The position numbers were made by a program, and so were the translations under genes. Under the pieces are notes generated by a model. That model was not told the origin of the DNA and did not search any database. It was given only the letters and a program-made list of their open reading frames with translations. Positions 60,531-64,000 of a DNA stretch of 64,000 nt are shown here, one piece after another. How positions within the stretch are numbered: the first letter of the stretch is position 1; every line of letters begins with the position of its first letter. The stretch spans positions 1 to 64,000 of the forward strand of contig NZ_JNJA01000011.1 of the NCBI RefSeq assembly GCF_000702665.1, given 5' to 3'. The stretch comes from Solidesulfovibrio alcoholivorans DSM 5433 (GTDB lineage Bacteria > Desulfobacterota > Desulfovibrionia > Desulfovibrionales > Desulfovibrionaceae).

Positions 60531-63359
60531 ATGTCCGACAGCGCCCCTTGCCGCCGTTTTCCCCGGCCCGACGTCCCCTTCCTGCTGCTGCTCGCGCTGG
60601 TCGTGGCCGTCAACCTGCCCGTCTCCACCTTCGTGCTGCAAAACGACACGAAGGAGGCCATGCAATACTTCTATTCCTTCTACAACGAATTCGTGCAGCA
60701 CGGGCAGATCCAGCTCTGGGACCCGTATTTCGTCTTCGGCCTGCCCACGGACTTCCGCCAGATCGTCACCCTTTCCTACGCCGTGTCGCTCATGGCCATT
60801 TGCGGCAAGCTGCTGCACGTGGCAAACGCCTTCCTCGTCTACAAGGCCGCCCTCATCCTCGAACAGATGCTCTACGTCGCGGGCATGTACCTGCTGGCGA
60901 AACGCCTGACGCGCGACCGTCGCGCGGTCCTCTTCGTGGGGCTGTGCGCCGCCCTGACCAACGTCTGGCACTTGCAGGTCTGGTTCGACTTCCGCACCTA
61001 CACCCTGCTGCCGCTGGTCCTGTACGGCATCCTGCGCTTTTTCGACGACGCCAGACCGTGGCGGCTCTTCGCCGCCGCCCTGGCCTACCTCGTCTCGGCC
61101 CTGGGCTCCACGGGCTATTTCATGCCCATGTTCGCGCCGCTCCCCCTGGTCTTCGGCCTGGGGCTCTTCGCGGTGCGGCGCAGGGAGCTTGCCGCGCGCT
61201 GGCGCTGGCGTTCGCTTTTCTCCCCGGCGTCGCTTGCGCTCGGCGGCCTGACCGCGGTCACGGCCGGGGCCTTGCTGGACTTCAGCCGCACCATGCTTAA
61301 GCACATCACCGTGGCCGGCTACGCCGGCCGCGACCCCCTGACCGGCAACGCCACCCTGGAATCCTACCTGCACACCCTGAGTTCCCCGGACAAGGCCATG
61401 CAGTCGTTCTGGGAGTTGCTCCTGGCCGCGCCCCGGGACTGGATCTTCACCGTCTACGTCGGCGTCTTCGCGCTGGTTTTCTGCCTCTACGCCGTCATCC
61501 GCCGCCGCGACGCCCCGACGCCCGCGCTTTTGCCCCTTTGCGGCTGCGCGGCCCTGTGCGCGGCCATGGCCCTGGGGTCGCTGACCATCATCGCCCCGGC
61601 GCTCTATTACCTCTGGCCGATGATGCAGAAAACGCGCTACCTGCTGGCCTTTTTCGGGCCGCTCAAGATGCTGCTCATCCTCGTCGCGGGCATCGGCGTG
61701 GACGTCTTCCTGGCCGACCTCGCCGACGACGCGGCCGCAGGGCGGCGCAGGGCGCGCCTGGCCGGCTGGCTGGCGCTCGGGCTGTGCGCCCTGGCGGCCG
61801 TGGTCGATCTGGCGTTCGGCGGCAAGTTCCCCTACCCGGCCGAAGGCTTCGTGCCCTACGCCTACCATTTCGTGCCCATGGCCCTGGCCGCCGGGTTCGC
61901 GCTGTTCCTTTTAAGCGCCGAACGGCCCGGCCGGGGGCTCGTCCGGGCGCTGCTGGCGCTCGCGGCCGTGGACGTCGCCTCCTATCTCTTCTTCTTCCTG
62001 TTCCACTTCAACCTGGAAGCCTCGTACTACAAGGACCGGGAGGTCCTGAACAAACCGTACCTGACCGAGCGCGAATACCGCGCCCGCCTGGGCGAGGCCG
62101 GGGATTTCTATGACGTGCGGCCCTACGCCTACCAGCCCGAACGCTTTCCCATGGCCCGGCTGCGCTACCGCGACCCCGCGGCCTGGCGGGCGATGCAGAA
62201 TTTCCGTTTCGCCTACGCCGACTACATGAACGTCTTCTACCGCGACGTTTGCGACCCCACGGGGCACCGCGCCTATTTCAGCCAGGGCCTGGGCCGGCTC
62301 CAGCAGGCGCTGCTCGGCCTGGACCTGGACGAGCCGTTGCACGACGTTTCGCCGTGGCTCATGGAGAGCGTCGTGGACCCGCAGCGGTTCCTGGGCTGCG
62401 GCCGCCCCAAGGCCTATCTGACGCAGGACGCGTTCCTGGCCCCGGACCTTGGCGAGGCCGCGCAGTACCTGCGCGAGGTCCACGACGCCGACAAACGGCC
62501 GGTCATGCTGCCGGAGCCGATTGCCTTCGCCGCCGCCGCCGGCGCGAAGGACGCTTCCGGCACGTCGGACAAGCCAGGGCGGCAACGGCCCACGGTCTTC
62601 GTCTGCCCGGAGGGCAACTGCCAGGAAGGGGCGGTCGGCAAACCGGCCTTCTGGGACCAGCTGCTCGCCGCCTATCCCGGCCGCTACGCTCCGGTGCTCT
62701 TCGCCTATCCCCGGGCCAGGGAAACGGCCTGGTACCGCCTGCGCGCCGCCGGCCCGGACGACGCGGGGCTCATGCCCAGGGCCTGGCGGCTGGAGGGCTC
62801 CGACGACTGCGTCCACTGGACCCTGCTCGACCAGCGCCGCGACGCCGCGCCCTGGAAGCGGAACGAACACCGCGACTACCGGCTCGGGAAGCCCGCGCGC
62901 TACCGCTACTACCTGCTTTCCGTGGACGAGGGCGAGACGCCGGGCCGGCTGTCGCTCGGAGAGACGACCCTGCGCCGCTATCCGGACGAACTGCCCGTGG
63001 CCGGGCCGGACCTGCCGGTTGCCGTAACGGACTATACGGTCAACGGCCTGACCCTGCGCGCGGACGTGCCCGAGGGGCCGGACCGTTGGCTGGTCTACCT
63101 GGACAACGCCGACCCGGGCTGGCGGGCGTTCGTGGACGGCGCTCCCGCGCCGCTTTACGTGGCCAACCTGGCGTTCAAGGCGCTTCGACTGCCGCCGGGC
63201 GCGCACGAGGTGCGTCTGACGTACGTGGGCAAGGGCCGCAACGCCCTGTATTTGCGCTATTTCCTCGCGCTCGGCGCGGCGTTCGGGCTGTGGGGCGTGT
63301 GGCTCATCGGCCGCACGGCCCTGTGCGCGCCGGCCGGGCCGGCGCGCCCTAGAACGTGA
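60531..63359 (+). CDS. Large polytopic membrane protein, YfhO/GT-C-like
   Basis: A 942-residue protein. The ATG at 60531 has GAGG four bases ahead and is followed by a hydrophobic segment (FLLLLALVVAVNLPVS). About twelve membrane segments fill residues 15-520. External loops contain QLWDPYFVFGLPTD, typical of YfhO-like membrane proteins, which take part in glycosylating lipoteichoic acid or lipids. The last 400 residues are soluble and beta-rich, ending in a membrane helix (YFLALGAAFGLWGVWLIG). A transferase using lipid-linked sugar is likely. It overlaps the convergent last gene by 11 bases. Confidence 0.65.
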   Translation: MSDSAPCRRFPRPDVPFLLLLALVVAVNLPVSTFVLQNDTKEAMQYFYSFYNEFVQHGQIQLWDPYFVFGLPTDFRQIVTLSYAVSLMAICGKLLHVANAFLVYKAALILEQMLYVAGMYLLAKRLTRDRRAVLFVGLCAALTNVWHLQVWFDFRTYTLLPLVLYGILRFFDDARPWRLFAAALAYLVSALGSTGYFMPMFAPLPLVFGLGLFAVRRRELAARWRWRSLFSPASLALGGLTAVTAGALLDFSRTMLKHITVAGYAGRDPLTGNATLESYLHTLSSPDKAMQSFWELLLAAPRDWIFTVYVGVFALVFCLYAVIRRRDAPTPALLPLCGCAALCAAMALGSLTIIAPALYYLWPMMQKTRYLLAFFGPLKMLLILVAGIGVDVFLADLADDAAAGRRRARLAGWLALGLCALAAVVDLAFGGKFPYPAEGFVPYAYHFVPMALAAGFALFLLSAERPGRGLVRALLALAAVDVASYLFFFLFHFNLEASYYKDREVLNKPYLTEREYRARLGEAGDFYDVRPYAYQPERFPMARLRYRDPAAWRAMQNFRFAYADYMNVFYRDVCDPTGHRAYFSQGLGRLQQALLGLDLDEPLHDVSPWLMESVVDPQRFLGCGRPKAYLTQDAFLAPDLGEAAQYLREVHDADKRPVMLPEPIAFAAAAGAKDASGTSDKPGRQRPTVFVCPEGNCQEGAVGKPAFWDQLLAAYPGRYAPVLFAYPRARETAWYRLRAAGPDDAGLMPRAWRLEGSDDCVHWTLLDQRRDAAPWKRNEHRDYRLGKPARYRYYLLSVDEGETPGRLSLGETTLRRYPDELPVAGPDLPVAVTDYTVNGLTLRADVPEGPDRWLVYLDNADPGWRAFVDGAPAPLYVANLAFKALRLPPGAHEVRLTYVGKGRNALYLRYFLALGAAFGLWGVWLIGRTALCAPAGPARPRT

Positions 63360-64000
63360 GCTGCCGCACGAAGTGCTCGCAGAAACGTTCCATGCCGGCT
63401 TCCGAGATCGTGTCCCTGTAGGCCTGCTGTCCGGCCTCGGCCAGGGCCAGCCGGCGCGGCTCGTCGGCCACGAGCTCCCGGATGCCGCTTTCCAGGTCGC
63501 TGAAGTCCCAGGCGATGGACTGGTAGGTGCGGCCCGGGACGAACAGCTCCGGAAACGTCCGCATGTGCTCCATGTCCGGCTTCATGAGGGCCGCGCCGTA
63601 GAGGAGCGCCTCGAAGTCGCGCACGCCGAGCTCGCCCCAGCCGAACGGGCTGACCACGATCTTGGCCTCCATGGTCTCGCGGATGTACTGGCGCACGGAC
63701 ACGAAGCCGCGCAACGCCGCGCGCACGCCCTGCATGGCGTCGAGGATCTCGCCCATGCGCTCGCGGTGGAAGGACACCGTGGGCCGGCCGTACTTGCGCG
63801 AGCCCCGGAACATGAAGTCCAGTGGCCGGGGGGCGCGCGGGGAATGCAGCCGGCGGGGATAGGTCGGCGGCAGGCGGCGGCGCAGCCGCTTGAGCAGCGG
63901 ATGGCGCACGTCGCCGATCATGTCCCCGAGCCCGATGTGCCAGGACAGCCCCACCTTGTGGGCCAGGGCCGGGTCCAGGAACGCGGAGGCGTAGGGCTCG
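63349..64000 (-). CDS. Probable glycosyltransferase, C-terminal part (5' truncated by window)
   Basis: The frame is open to the right edge, so the start lies outside; about 216 codons are visible. SPFGWGELGVRDFEALLYGA and MRTFPELFVPGRTYQSIAWD match the donor-binding end of GT-B-type glycosyltransferases that act on surface glycans. MGLSWHIG at 63954 is a GTG within the frame and probably internal. Convergent with the YfhO-like gene, overlapping it by 11 bases. Confidence 0.65.
   Translation of the reverse strand, partial: EPYASAFLDPALAHKVGLSWHIGLGDMIGDVRHPLLKRLRRRLPPTYPRRLHSPRAPRPLDFMFRGSRKYGRPTVSFHRERMGEILDAMQGVRAALRGFVSVRQYIRETMEAKIVVSPFGWGELGVRDFEALLYGAALMKPDMEHMRTFPELFVPGRTYQSIAWDFSDLESGIRELVADEPRRLALAEAGQQAYRDTISEAGMERFCEHFVRQLTF

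Overview
The window is uniformly GC-rich and densely coded. Heptose genes (hldD, hldE) mark a Gram-negative host. Protein style, an L-2-hydroxyglutarate oxidase-like gene and the glycan gene set suggest a high-GC deltaproteobacterium of the Desulfovibrionaceae type. That taxonomic call is inference; no rRNA, tRNA or marker gene is present to prove it.

Left edge (1-3280): the tail of a serine recombinase, a decayed copy of the 3' end of the next gene, an intact FAD oxidoreductase (lhgO-like), then about 1.3 kb of unusually AT-rich, gene-free DNA with hairpins and a possible transposase scrap. This looks like the scarred boundary of a genomic island. 3281-12769: large membrane GT-C type glycosyltransferases, a membrane-anchored partner and a small GspG-like protein. 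13066-19551 (plus strand): a WlbA-WlbB fusion, a GT4 transferase, a sugar epimerase, and hldD-hldE for ADP-heptose.

19609-53822 is a run of 30 minus-strand genes, many joined by 4-base ATGA/GTGA/TTGA overlaps. Its core (24153-45739) is a nonulosonic acid locus: pseB, pseC, a pseG-pseH fusion and pseI make pseudaminic acid or a close relative. Two sugar amidotransferases of the PseA/WbpG family follow. One sits with HisH and HisF paralogues, the usual ammonia supply for acetamidino groups. The other is fused to a complete GatA-like amidase, apparently a self-contained alternative. Two SpsF-type cytidylyltransferases (one fused to a class III aminotransferase), two Gfo/Idh/MocA oxidoreductases, a DegT aminotransferase, GNAT acetyltransferases and two tandem radical SAM/SPASM proteins complete the core. 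Upstream (45787-53822) are a GT2 transferase, two more radical SAM proteins, a flippase-like membrane protein, a polysaccharide deacetylase and another GT-C protein.

54005-63359 (plus strand): a GT2 transferase, a split transketolase, two methyltransferases, a sugar-epimerase/GT2 fusion and a large membrane protein. The small transketolase subunit has an in-frame TGA at the 29th codon, followed by a stem-loop at SECIS-compatible distance: either a new selenoprotein or a nonsense mutation. The window ends inside a minus-strand glycosyltransferase gene.

Taken together this is a large surface-glycan island (LPS O-antigen/core or protein glycosylation). No recognisable Wzx, Wzy, ABC exporter, priming transferase or flagellin gene is inside the window, so the glycan's final destination is not shown here.
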